64,000 nucleotides of DNA, taken from assembly GCF_001547895.1 (NCBI RefSeq), contig NZ_AP014627.1, forward strand, positions 1,367,501 to 1,431,500, given 5' to 3'. Both the position numbers and the translations under genes were made by a program. Below, one piece after another: positions 1-7,161 of this stretch. The stretch is from Pseudomonas sp. Os17. GTDB lineage: Bacteria; Pseudomonadota; Gammaproteobacteria; Pseudomonadales; Pseudomonadaceae. Position 1 is the first letter of the stretch. Each line of letters opens with the position of its first letter. Below the pieces are notes generated by a model that saw only the letters and a program-made list of their open reading frames with translations, did no database searches and had not been told where the DNA came from.

Positions 1-14
1 CCTATCACTCAAGC

Positions 15-36
15 AACCCGCCTAGAGCGGTTTTTT
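15..36 (+). terminator. hairpin plus T-run upstream of module 1 small ORF
   Basis: A short stem (CCGC/GCGG at 18-21 and 27-30, loop CTAGA) is followed by six T. It sits just before the ribosome-binding site of the first gene and has the same layout as the hairpins further along the tail operon. The stem is short, so termination may be weak. Confidence 0.4.
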
Positions 37-52
37 CTACCCGGAGAATCCA

Positions 53-256
53 ATGGCCACCCCCAAGAAAAAAACCGGCCGCCCGGCCGGCACCGGTGCT
101 GTGGTGTTTCGCGACAGCCTTTACACCTCGCGCCATCTGATCCTGCCGGATGGCCGCCAATTGCCGGTGGTCCAGGGACAGGTATCGGTCAAGGCCGGCG
201 ACCGCGTTGCCCTGGACTACCTCGCCAGCCACCCGGATCTGCAAGCACAGGAGTAA
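53..256 (+). CDS. small tail-operon protein, function unknown
   Basis: A 67-residue protein with a Lys/Arg-rich start (KKKTGRP) and no signal peptide or membrane segment. The ATG is preceded by GGAGA, and the next gene follows after 4 bases. It lies directly upstream of the gpW gene, where a small ORF sits between V and W in some P2-like tail clusters. It occupies the same kind of slot as the DUF2635-type ORF of module 2 (13918-14100), but I see no clear sequence similarity. A structural or assembly role is inferred from position only. Confidence 0.6.
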   Translation: MATPKKKTGRPAGTGAVVFRDSLYTSRHLILPDGRQLPVVQGQVSVKAGDRVALDYLASHPDLQAQE

Positions 257-260
257 GGCC

Positions 261-587
261 ATGATCGGAATGGATCGCCGTACCGGCCTGTCGCTGTCCG
301 GCATCGAGCATGTGCGGCAGTCCATCGAGGACATCCTGACCACGCCCCTGGGCAGCCGGCGGATGCGCCCCGAATACGGCAGCAACCTGCGTCGTTATGT
401 CGACCTGCCAGTGACCGGCGGCTGGAAAAGCGCGGTGCAGGCCGAAGTGGCACGGGCGCTGTTGCGCTGGGAGCCACGCTTGAAGCTGGAGCGGGTCAGT
501 GTGGTCGCGGTGGTGGGAGGCCAGATCAGTTTTCAACTGACCGGCCAGTACCTGGGCAATCGCGCGGTTTTGGAGGTGACGGCATGA
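261..587 (+). CDS. baseplate wedge protein W (gp25/GPW family)
   Basis: A 108-residue homologue of P2 gpW / T4 gp25, a baseplate wedge component that links the baseplate to the first sheath ring. The family signature is visible: SIEDILTTPLGSRRMRPEYGS near residues 15-36 (a stretch around the invariant T-x-x-G-x-R core), then a short alpha/beta domain. The open frame extends upstream to 150, but the ATG at 261 has the good ribosome-binding site (AGGAGTAAGG) and gives the usual family length. It overlaps J by four bases (ATGA), so the two are translationally coupled. Confidence 0.92.
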   Translation: MIGMDRRTGLSLSGIEHVRQSIEDILTTPLGSRRMRPEYGSNLRRYVDLPVTGGWKSAVQAEVARALLRWEPRLKLERVSVVAVVGGQISFQLTGQYLGNRAVLEVTA

Positions 588-1465
588 GTACGTTGGACCT
601 GTCGGCGCTGCCGGCCCCCCAGGTGCTTGAAGCCCTGGATTTCGAGGCCTTGTACCAGGGCAAGCTGGACACCTTTCGCCGGCACATGGGCGAGAACTGG
701 ACGGCCAACCTGGAAAGCGACCCGGTGAGCAAACTGCTGGAAGTCTCGGCTTACGCTGACATGCTGCTGCGGGCCCGGGTCAACGACGCCGCCAAGGCGT
801 TGCTGCTGGCCCATGCCCAGGGCACGGACCTGGACCACCTGGCGGCCAACGTCAAACTGCAGCGCCTGGTGATCCAGGCCGCAGACCCGCAGGCGTTACC
901 GCCGTTGGAGGAGGTCAAGGAAGCTGACGACGCGCTGCGCGAGCGCGTGCAATTGGCCTATGAAGGACTGACCACGGCCGGCCCGCGCAACAGCTACATC
1001 CTGCATGCCCGTAACGCTTCTGCGCTGGTAGCCGACGCCGAGGCCGAAAGCCCGGCACCGGCCCGGGTGACGGTCACGGTGCTGAGCCTGGAGGGAAATG
1101 GCGCGGCCAGTCCTGACTTGCTGGCGACCGTTGCCGCAGCCCTCAACGATGAAGACGTGCGACCGCTCGGCGACCGGGTCACGGTCCAGAGTGCCCAGGT
1201 CTTGCCGTATCGCATCGACGCGGTGCTGCACATGAAGGGCTCCGGCCCGGAAGGTGACGCTGCCCTGGCTGAAGCCGAGCGCAAGCTGGCTGCCTGGGTC
1301 AACCCACGCCGGCGCCTGGGCATCGAGGTGGCCCGTTCGGCCATTGATGCGCAGTTGCATGTGGCCGGCGTGGCTCGGGTCGATCTGGCGGGTTGGCAAG
1401 ACATCACCCCGACCAAGGCTCAAGCGGCGTATTGCACCGGTTACAGCGTCACGCTGGGGAGCTGA
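584..1465 (+). CDS. baseplate assembly protein J (P2 gpJ family)
   Basis: A 293-residue gpJ-like baseplate wedge protein. In contractile tails these proteins form the periphery of the baseplate and join gpW to gpI and the fibres. Visible features are the acidic N-terminal segment, the central part with GPRNSYILHARNA around residue 130, and a C-terminal alpha/beta domain ending in the GYSVTLGS strand. Length matches the family (about 300). It starts inside the end of W and is followed one base later by I, giving the W-J-I order typical of P2. Confidence 0.93.
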   Translation: MSTLDLSALPAPQVLEALDFEALYQGKLDTFRRHMGENWTANLESDPVSKLLEVSAYADMLLRARVNDAAKALLLAHAQGTDLDHLAANVKLQRLVIQAADPQALPPLEEVKEADDALRERVQLAYEGLTTAGPRNSYILHARNASALVADAEAESPAPARVTVTVLSLEGNGAASPDLLATVAAALNDEDVRPLGDRVTVQSAQVLPYRIDAVLHMKGSGPEGDAALAEAERKLAAWVNPRRRLGIEVARSAIDAQLHVAGVARVDLAGWQDITPTKAQAAYCTGYSVTLGS

Positions 1466-1466
1466 G

Positions 1467-2072
1467 ATGACCAGCCTATTGCCGATCAATAGCACGCCGC
1501 TGGAGCGCGCCCTGGAGGCGGCCGGTAGCGGTGACAGCGCCATCATGCTGCGCACCCTGTACGACCCGGCGACCTGCCCGGTGCATCTGCTGCCGCAACT
1601 GGCCTGGGCCTGGTCGGTGGATCGCTGGGACCCGCGCTGGTCCGAGACGGTCAAGCGTAACGCCATTCGCGCCTCGTACTTCATCCACGCCCGCAAAGGC
1701 ACCATCGGTGCGCTGCGCCGGGTGGTGGAACCGCTGGGCTACCTGATCGAAGTGGTCGAATGGTGGCAGACGGTCCCTGAAGGCGAACCGGCCACCTTTG
1801 CCTTGAAAGTCGGGGTGCTGGATACCGGCATCACCGAGGAGATGTACCAGGAGCTGACCCGGTTGATCGACGACGCCCGGCCGGTCAGCCGGCACATGAC
1901 CGGCCTGGCCATCAGCCTGGAAACCTCCGGTGTCATCGGTTACGGCGCCTACGTGGATCAAGGTGAAGTGCTCGACGTTTATCCCCCGACACCCCGCGAC
2001 ATTGAAGTGACCGGCCGTTATGGCCAGGTCATGTGTATTGATGAAACAGACACCCTGGATGTGTACTCATGA
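1467..2072 (+). CDS. tail protein I (P2 gpI family)
   Basis: A 201-residue gpI homologue, the baseplate protein that carries the tail fibre. Trp-rich motifs typical of the family are present: LAWAWSVDRWDP (about residues 45-56), then a region with RKGTIGALRRVVEPLG. An upstream in-frame start would give 272 residues, but that extension reads through the end of J and lacks a ribosome-binding site, so ATG 1467 is chosen. The C-terminus overlaps the fibre ATG (ATGA), as expected for a gpI-fibre pair. Confidence 0.92.
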   Translation: MTSLLPINSTPLERALEAAGSGDSAIMLRTLYDPATCPVHLLPQLAWAWSVDRWDPRWSETVKRNAIRASYFIHARKGTIGALRRVVEPLGYLIEVVEWWQTVPEGEPATFALKVGVLDTGITEEMYQELTRLIDDARPVSRHMTGLAISLETSGVIGYGAYVDQGEVLDVYPPTPRDIEVTGRYGQVMCIDETDTLDVYS

Positions 2073-4480
2073 TTGATTCCAACAGTCAGTTCTTCGCCAT
2101 CCTCACGGCAGTGGGCGAGGCGAAACAGGCGAATGCCACGGCCCTGGGCACGTCCTGGACCTTCAAGGAAATGGCGGTCGGCGATGCCAACGGCACCGAC
2201 CCCATCCCGAACAAGGCCCAGACCAAGCTGATCAACGAATGGCGCCGCGCCCCGGTCAACCAGGTGCGCACCGACCCGGCCAACCCCAACATCATCATCA
2301 CCGAGCAGGTGATCCCGCCTGATGTCGGTGGGCGCTGGATCCGCGAGATCGGCCTGTTCGACGCCGACGGCGACCTGGTGGCGGTGGCCAACTGCGCCCC
2401 GAGCTTCAAGCCCCTGCTGGCCCAGGGCACCGGCAAGACCCAAGTCATCCGCATGAACTTCATCGTTGCCAATACCGCGCAGATCGTGTTGAAGATTGAT
2501 CCTGCTGTGGTGCTGGCGACTCGCGAGTATGTCGACAGTGCGGTGATCGAGGCCCTGGCCAAACTGGAGTTCAAGCATTCGGCGCTGGTGGCCACCACCG
2601 CCAATATCGCCTTGAGCGGAATTCAGACCATCGACGGCGTGCTGCTGCCGGCCGATGCCCGGGTGCTGGTGAAAAACCAGGCCCAGGCCAAGGACAACGG
2701 GCTGTATGTCGTGTCGTCGACGGGCGTCTGGACCCGTGCCCAGGATGCTGACACCAGCCTGGAGGTCACCCCCGGGCTGTTCGTCAGCATCGAGAAGGGC
2801 ACGGTCAACGGCGACAGCGTCTGGCAGTTGGTTACCGACGGGCCGATTGTCCTCGGCACCACGCCGCTGGCCTTCGAGATGGCCATCGGGCGAACCGGCA
2901 TCAGCGCGGGCTCCTATGCCAATGTCACGGTCGACAAGTACGGCCGGGTGATCGCCGGGACCAACCCGAGCACCCTGGCCGGGCATGGCATTACCGACAC
3001 CTACACCAAGGCTGAGATCGAGTCGATTGTGGCGCAGTCGTCATCGTTGCCGGTGGGCTCGATGGTGGCGTTTCCCAGGGCCAGCGTGCCGCCGGGGTTT
3101 CTGGAGATCGATGGCAGTGTGCAGAGCATTGCGGCTTATCCAGACCTGGCGGCGTATCTGGGGAGCACTTTCAACAAGGGGGATGAGGGGGCTGGAAACT
3201 TTCGCTTGCCCGAGTCTCGGGGCGAGTTCCTGCGGGGGTGGGATCATGGGCGTGGGGTGGATGCTGGGCGGGAAATTGGAAGTCGGCAAGATGCGTCGAT
3301 TGTCTCAGCAGGCGATGCGGTAGTTTCAGGAGTAAGCGTTGTAGCGTTTTACAATGATCTCAATGATGACTCTGCAGCATTCAGGGCGCGGCTGAACTCT
3401 GATGGGACTCCGACGGCTCTACCAAATGTTCAGTACGTTGGGACCGGGGCAAATATTAGTGGTCCCGGTATAGCTTCTGCAATGTACGTCCGCCCACGCA
3501 ACCTGGCGGTCATGTGGTGCATCAAAGCCTGGAACGCACCCATCAATCAGGGAAACATCGACGTAGCAGCGCTGGTAAAGGAACTGGCCGCACTCAAGTC
3601 TGCGCACCCTGTCGGTGCCATCATTCCATTTCCCAAGGGTGAGGTTCCACCGGGCTATCTTGAACTTAACGGTAGCGTGCAAAGCATTGCCGCTTATCCC
3701 GATCTTGCGGCTTATCTCGGGACCACCTTCAACAAGGGCGATGAGGGTGCTGGAAACTTCCGATTGCCTGAGTCTCGGGGGGAGTTCTTGCGGGGATGGG
3801 ACCATGGGCGCGGTGTGGATGCTGGGCGTGCTCTTGGCACTTGGCAGGCTGATGAGTTCAAGTCGCACACTCATCCAATCGGTAATCAAAATACATACGG
3901 CAGCGGCGGGTCTTCTGGGCCGTTGCACAACGGAGCGAAAGTTGGAGAACTAACCCAGCCAACCAGCCCGACTGGGGGAGCTGAAACCCGTCCGCGCAAC
4001 CTCTCTGTCATGTGGTGCATCAAGGCTTGGAACGCGCCAGTCAATCAGGGCACCATCGACATCGCCGCACTGGCGCCGTTGGCGGCTCAGGCGACGGAGA
4101 TAAAACATGGGACGGCCAAGGTCGCCACGGATGCGCAGATGCTGGACAGTGCAAACGACGCGATGATCGCAACGCCTAAAAAACTACGCCTCGGTTTTGC
4201 AATGAGCTTGGCGGCAAACGGATATGTGGCTTTCCCCTCATGGCTGGGAGGGCTAGTTGTTCAGTGGGGGTATGTTCCGAAGCCGAGTGCAGCGGCAGTT
4301 CCAGTGACATGGCCCATGGCTTTCCCCAATGCATTTGGTCGCTGCTCTGCATCTTTCGGCGGGGCATCCGCGCCAAGCGGCGGTGTTTCAACCGGGGCCC
4401 CCTCGCGTGAGGGAGCGATCTTTTACTCGGCAGTAGGCGGGACCGGATATGACGTCTCTTACATCGCGATTGGATGGTGA
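2069..4480 (+). CDS. module 1 tail fibre with two collar domains
   Basis: An 803-residue fibre, the receptor-binding protein of the P2-like tailocin. Residues 1 to about 150 match the DUF3751-type N-terminus that attaches to the baseplate (P2 gpH-like). Two phage collar domains follow, at about 327-410 and 513-600, both carrying the AYPDLAAYLG, GNFRLPESRGEFLRGWDHGR and RPRNLxVMWCIKAWNAP motifs. The C-terminus (about 712-803) resembles the gp53-like tip with QWGYVPK and a final YIAIGW. The collar duplication is unusual and is related to the collars of the module 2 fibres at 22.9 and 25.3 kb. Base composition turns AT-richer in the variable segments, as expected for exchanged fibre tips. Confidence 0.93.
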   Translation: MIDSNSQFFAILTAVGEAKQANATALGTSWTFKEMAVGDANGTDPIPNKAQTKLINEWRRAPVNQVRTDPANPNIIITEQVIPPDVGGRWIREIGLFDADGDLVAVANCAPSFKPLLAQGTGKTQVIRMNFIVANTAQIVLKIDPAVVLATREYVDSAVIEALAKLEFKHSALVATTANIALSGIQTIDGVLLPADARVLVKNQAQAKDNGLYVVSSTGVWTRAQDADTSLEVTPGLFVSIEKGTVNGDSVWQLVTDGPIVLGTTPLAFEMAIGRTGISAGSYANVTVDKYGRVIAGTNPSTLAGHGITDTYTKAEIESIVAQSSSLPVGSMVAFPRASVPPGFLEIDGSVQSIAAYPDLAAYLGSTFNKGDEGAGNFRLPESRGEFLRGWDHGRGVDAGREIGSRQDASIVSAGDAVVSGVSVVAFYNDLNDDSAAFRARLNSDGTPTALPNVQYVGTGANISGPGIASAMYVRPRNLAVMWCIKAWNAPINQGNIDVAALVKELAALKSAHPVGAIIPFPKGEVPPGYLELNGSVQSIAAYPDLAAYLGTTFNKGDEGAGNFRLPESRGEFLRGWDHGRGVDAGRALGTWQADEFKSHTHPIGNQNTYGSGGSSGPLHNGAKVGELTQPTSPTGGAETRPRNLSVMWCIKAWNAPVNQGTIDIAALAPLAAQATEIKHGTAKVATDAQMLDSANDAMIATPKKLRLGFAMSLAANGYVAFPSWLGGLVVQWGYVPKPSAAAVPVTWPMAFPNAFGRCSASFGGASAPSGGVSTGAPSREGAIFYSAVGGTGYDVSYIAIGW

Positions 4481-4483
4481 AAT

Positions 4484-4912
4484 ATGCAGCGTTTTTATAG
4501 CCAGAGCACAAAGACCACTTACCTGATGGGGTTGCATACGTCGATACCTGACGACGCAGTAGAGATATCTGATGAGCGTTATCTCTCGGTAATTGGAAAC
4601 CCAATGCCAGGCAAGATTCGGGTTCATGATGAACTGGGCTTGCCCTATCTGATCGATGCCCCCGAGGTGCTTCCGGATCCAGCAGCACAGGAACGCCAGT
4701 GGCGCGATTTGGAGCTGGCATCTGTCATGTGGCTGCGCGAGCGTCACCGTGACCAGCTCGAAATCGGGACAGCCACGACGCTGACCGGTGAGCAGTTCAA
4801 GGAGTTGCTTATGTACATGCAATCCCTACGCGATTGGCCCCAATCCCCGGACTTCCCGCAAGCCGAGCACCGCCCAGTAGCCCCATCCTGGATCGCCGAG
4901 CAAACCGATTAA
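4484..4912 (+). CDS. tail fibre assembly chaperone (Tfa/gpG type)
   Basis: A 142-residue protein of the Caudovirales tail-fibre assembly family. It starts 3 bases after the fibre stop and is followed by a terminator. The C-terminal half, with a Trp-rich helix (ERQWRDLELASVMWLRERHRDQ) and WPQSPDFPQAEHRP, is typical of these chaperones, which fold and trimerise the fibre tip. The N-terminal part (FYSQSTKTTYL) is the variable portion that usually coevolves with the fibre C-terminus, so it probably serves only the module 1 fibre. Confidence 0.9.
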   Translation: MQRFYSQSTKTTYLMGLHTSIPDDAVEISDERYLSVIGNPMPGKIRVHDELGLPYLIDAPEVLPDPAAQERQWRDLELASVMWLRERHRDQLEIGTATTLTGEQFKELLMYMQSLRDWPQSPDFPQAEHRPVAPSWIAEQTD

Positions 4913-4938
4913 ACGCCCCGCACCGCCGGGGCGTTTTC
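4913..4938 (+). terminator. rho-independent terminator after fibre chaperone
   Basis: An 8-bp GC-rich stem (ACGCCCCG at 4913-4920, CGGGGCGT at 4927-4934) with a 6-base loop and a TTTTCTTT tail follows the stop codon directly. Confidence 0.8.
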
Positions 4939-4971
4939 TTTCTCGCTTCCCACCAATCAATCATCCCTACG

Positions 4972-4995
4972 AGCCCCCTTCACCCGGGGCTTTTT
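4972..4995 (+). terminator. second hairpin upstream of sheath gene
   Basis: AGCCCC (4972-4977) pairs with GGGGCT (4986-4991) and is followed by TTTTT. Together with the hairpin at 4913 it separates the fibre genes from the sheath gene. No clear promoter is seen in the roughly 100 bases between the fibre chaperone and the sheath. Confidence 0.6.
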
Positions 4996-5013
4996 CATGT
5001 CTGGAGTTTATCC

Positions 5014-6180
5014 ATGAGTGGTTTTTTTCACGGCGTTACCGTGACTAACGTCGACACCGGCACGCGCACCATTTCGCTGCCGTCGTCTTCGATCATCGGC
5101 CTGGTGGACACTTTCACCGAAGGCCCGACCGCCGCTGCCAAGGCCAACGATCTGCTGCTGATCACCAACGAGCGCGAGGCCATTGCCGCCTGGGGCCCGG
5201 ATGCGGCCATCACCAAGGCCTGCCAGGCCATCTACCAGCGGGCCAAGGCGGTGATCATCGCTTGTGGCGTGGCCAAGATGACCGACGCGGCCGAGCAGAC
5301 TTCGGCGATCATCGGCGGGGTGCTGGCCGACGGTAAGCGTACCGGCTTGCAGGCGCTGCTGGACGGCAAGAGCCGTTTCAACGCCCAGCCACGTCTGCTG
5401 GTCACCCCCAAGCACAGTTCGACCCTGGCCATCGGCACTGCCCTGGTGGCCCTGGCGGACAAGCTGCGTGGCCTGGCCATTCTCGATGGTCCCAATACCA
5501 CCGACGAAGCGGCCATGGCCTACGCCAAGAACTTCGGTGCCAAGCGCGCCTATATGGTCGATCCGGGCGTTCAGCACTGGGACAACGGCGCCAATGCCAC
5601 CGTCGATGCGCCGGCCTCGGCCTGGGTTGCCGGTCTGTTCGCCTGGACCGACAACGAGTACGGCTTCTGGGCCTCGCCGTCGAACAAGGAGTTTGTCGGC
5701 ATCACCGGCACCAAGCGGCCGATCGAGTTCCTCGACGGCGATGAAACCTGCCGCGCCAATCTGCTGAACAACGCCAACATCACCACCATCATTCGCGATG
5801 CGGGCTTCCGCCTGTGGGGCAACCGCACGCTGTCCAGCGATCCGAAGTGGGCCTTCGTCACCCGGGTGCGGACCATGGACATCGTCATGGACGCCATCCT
5901 CTTCGGCCACAAATGGGCCGTGGACCGCTCGATCACCGCGACCTACGTCAAGGATGTCACCGAGGGCCTGCAGGCCTTCATGCGTGATCTGAAGAACCAG
6001 GGAGCGATCATCAATTTCGAGGTCTACGCGGACACTGAACTGAACACCGCCAGCCAGCTGGAGCAGGGCAAGGTGTACTGGAACATCCGCTTTACCGACG
6101 TGCCGCCCGCCGAAAACCCCCACTTCCGCGTCGAGGTCACCAACCAGTGGTTGACCGAAGTCCTCGACCAAGCCGCTTAA
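5014..6180 (+). CDS. contractile tail sheath protein (P2 FI-like)
   Basis: A 388-residue sheath protein of the P2/R-pyocin FI family, the contracting outer tube that drives the inner tube through the target envelope. The start MSGFFHGVTVTNVDTGTRTI is characteristic; an upstream in-frame extension reads back through the terminators and is rejected. CTGGAG precedes the ATG. The C-terminus (SQLEQGKVYWNIRFTDVPPAENPHF) is the conserved arm that links neighbouring sheath subunits. The module 2 sheath (498 residues) is a different, longer subfamily. Confidence 0.96.
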   Translation: MSGFFHGVTVTNVDTGTRTISLPSSSIIGLVDTFTEGPTAAAKANDLLLITNEREAIAAWGPDAAITKACQAIYQRAKAVIIACGVAKMTDAAEQTSAIIGGVLADGKRTGLQALLDGKSRFNAQPRLLVTPKHSSTLAIGTALVALADKLRGLAILDGPNTTDEAAMAYAKNFGAKRAYMVDPGVQHWDNGANATVDAPASAWVAGLFAWTDNEYGFWASPSNKEFVGITGTKRPIEFLDGDETCRANLLNNANITTIIRDAGFRLWGNRTLSSDPKWAFVTRVRTMDIVMDAILFGHKWAVDRSITATYVKDVTEGLQAFMRDLKNQGAIINFEVYADTELNTASQLEQGKVYWNIRFTDVPPAENPHFRVEVTNQWLTEVLDQAA

Positions 6181-6192
6181 GGAGCCCCCGCA

Positions 6193-6702
6193 ATGGCAAT
6201 GATTCCCGAAACCCTGGCGAACATGAACCTGTTCGTCGATGGCATCAGCTTTCAAGGCGACGTGCCGAGCCTGACCCTGCCCAAGTTGACCCTCAAGACC
6301 GAGGAACACCGTGTCGGCGGCATGGATGTGCCGGTGGAACTGGACATGGGCATGGAGAAGCAAGAGGCCGGCTTCACCACCACCGGCGTGCGCCGCGAGT
6401 CGCTGAAGATGTTCGGCCTGGCCGATGGCAGCGGTTTCAACGGTGTGTTCCGTGGCGCCTTCAAGGGCCTCAAGGGCAAGGTCACCCCGGTGATCGTCAC
6501 CCTGCGCGGCCTGCTCAAGGAGGTCGACATGGGCGACTGGAAGTCCGGTGACAAGGCCGAGATCAAGCACAACGTGGCCCTGACCTACTACAAGCTGGAA
6601 GTCGACGGTCGGCTGATCTACGAGATCGATGCCCTGGGCATGAAGCGCGTGATCAACGGCGTCGACCAGCTCGCCGCCCAACGTTCGGCCCTGGGCCTGT
6701 AA
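6193..6702 (+). CDS. major tail tube protein (P2 FII-like)
   Basis: A 169-residue inner tube protein. Family motifs include the N-terminal MIPETLANMNLFVDG, a beta-rich core (KLTLKTEEHRVGGMDVPVELD) and the terminal YEIDALGMKRVINGVDQLAA. Length equals P2 FII-type tubes. It sits 12 bases after the sheath stop. The tube is the part that crosses the target envelope after sheath contraction. Confidence 0.95.
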   Translation: MAMIPETLANMNLFVDGISFQGDVPSLTLPKLTLKTEEHRVGGMDVPVELDMGMEKQEAGFTTTGVRRESLKMFGLADGSGFNGVFRGAFKGLKGKVTPVIVTLRGLLKEVDMGDWKSGDKAEIKHNVALTYYKLEVDGRLIYEIDALGMKRVINGVDQLAAQRSALGL

Positions 6703-6714
6703 GGAAGACACCCC

Positions 6715-7020
6715 ATGTCTCAAGCAAGCGACAAGACCCCGGCCTGGATGACCCTGAGCAGCGACAGCGTGGTGCTGGCGCTGAGCAAGCCGGTGGAGAT
6801 GAACGGTGTGGTCTGCGACCGGCTCACCCTGCGGGCGCCGACGGTACGTGATGTGCGCGCCGCCAGTGCCGCCGGCGCTGGTGACGATGAACAGCGCGAG
6901 CTGATGCTGTTTGCCAGCCTCGCGCAAATCAGCACCAAGGACCTGGAGAGCATGGCACTCAAGGACTATCAGCGCCTGCAGGCCGGCTATTTTCGCCTGG
7001 TGCAAGACGACGAGCTTTGA
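6715..7020 (+). CDS. tail assembly protein E (tape-measure chaperone)
   Basis: A 101-residue protein of the P2 gpE / lambda gpG class, which coats the tape measure before tube assembly. RLTLRAPTVRDVRAA at about 38-52 resembles the corresponding part of the module 2 gp41 protein (ELTLRRPTVQEVRAI), so the two are distant homologues. It ends in CTT TGA, a potential +1 frameshift site that would fuse it to the E' frame downstream. It lies between the tube and tape genes, the expected position. Confidence 0.88.
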   Translation: MSQASDKTPAWMTLSSDSVVLALSKPVEMNGVVCDRLTLRAPTVRDVRAASAAGAGDDEQRELMLFASLAQISTKDLESMALKDYQRLQAGYFRLVQDDEL

Positions 7021-7132
7021 TCCGGCGGTGATGAAGGTGGCGGCGAAACGGCTCGCTCGCGAGCTGCATTTTTCCGCCGAGGAAATCATGACCATGGGCT
7101 TTTCCGACATGGTCTGGTGGCTCACGGATTGA
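7019..7132 (+). CDS. E' extension, P2 GpE family, reached by frameshift
   Basis: The +1 frame relative to E encodes about 37 residues, DPAVMKVAAKRLARELHF then SAEEIMTMGFSDMVWWLTD. The FSAEEIMTMGFSDMVWW part is the hallmark of the P2 GpE family. An internal ATG at 7031 has no convincing ribosome-binding site, so a shift at CTT TGA (7015-7020) giving a fusion of about 138 residues is more likely than separate initiation. The frame relation is +1 (or -2), unlike the usual -1 of P2 and lambda. The frameshift itself is inferred. Confidence 0.7.
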   Translation, partial: DPAVMKVAAKRLARELHFSAEEIMTMGFSDMVWWLTD

Positions 7133-7161
7133 GCCCGTCACCCAAGGAGCAGGAGAAGCAC

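Noticed and set aside
5008..7125. 705-codon open frame on the minus strand over sheath, tube and E genes
   Set aside because: It is the antisense shadow of three well-recognised tail genes, is rich in His, Gly and Gln typical of reversed GC-rich coding sequence, and has no family features.
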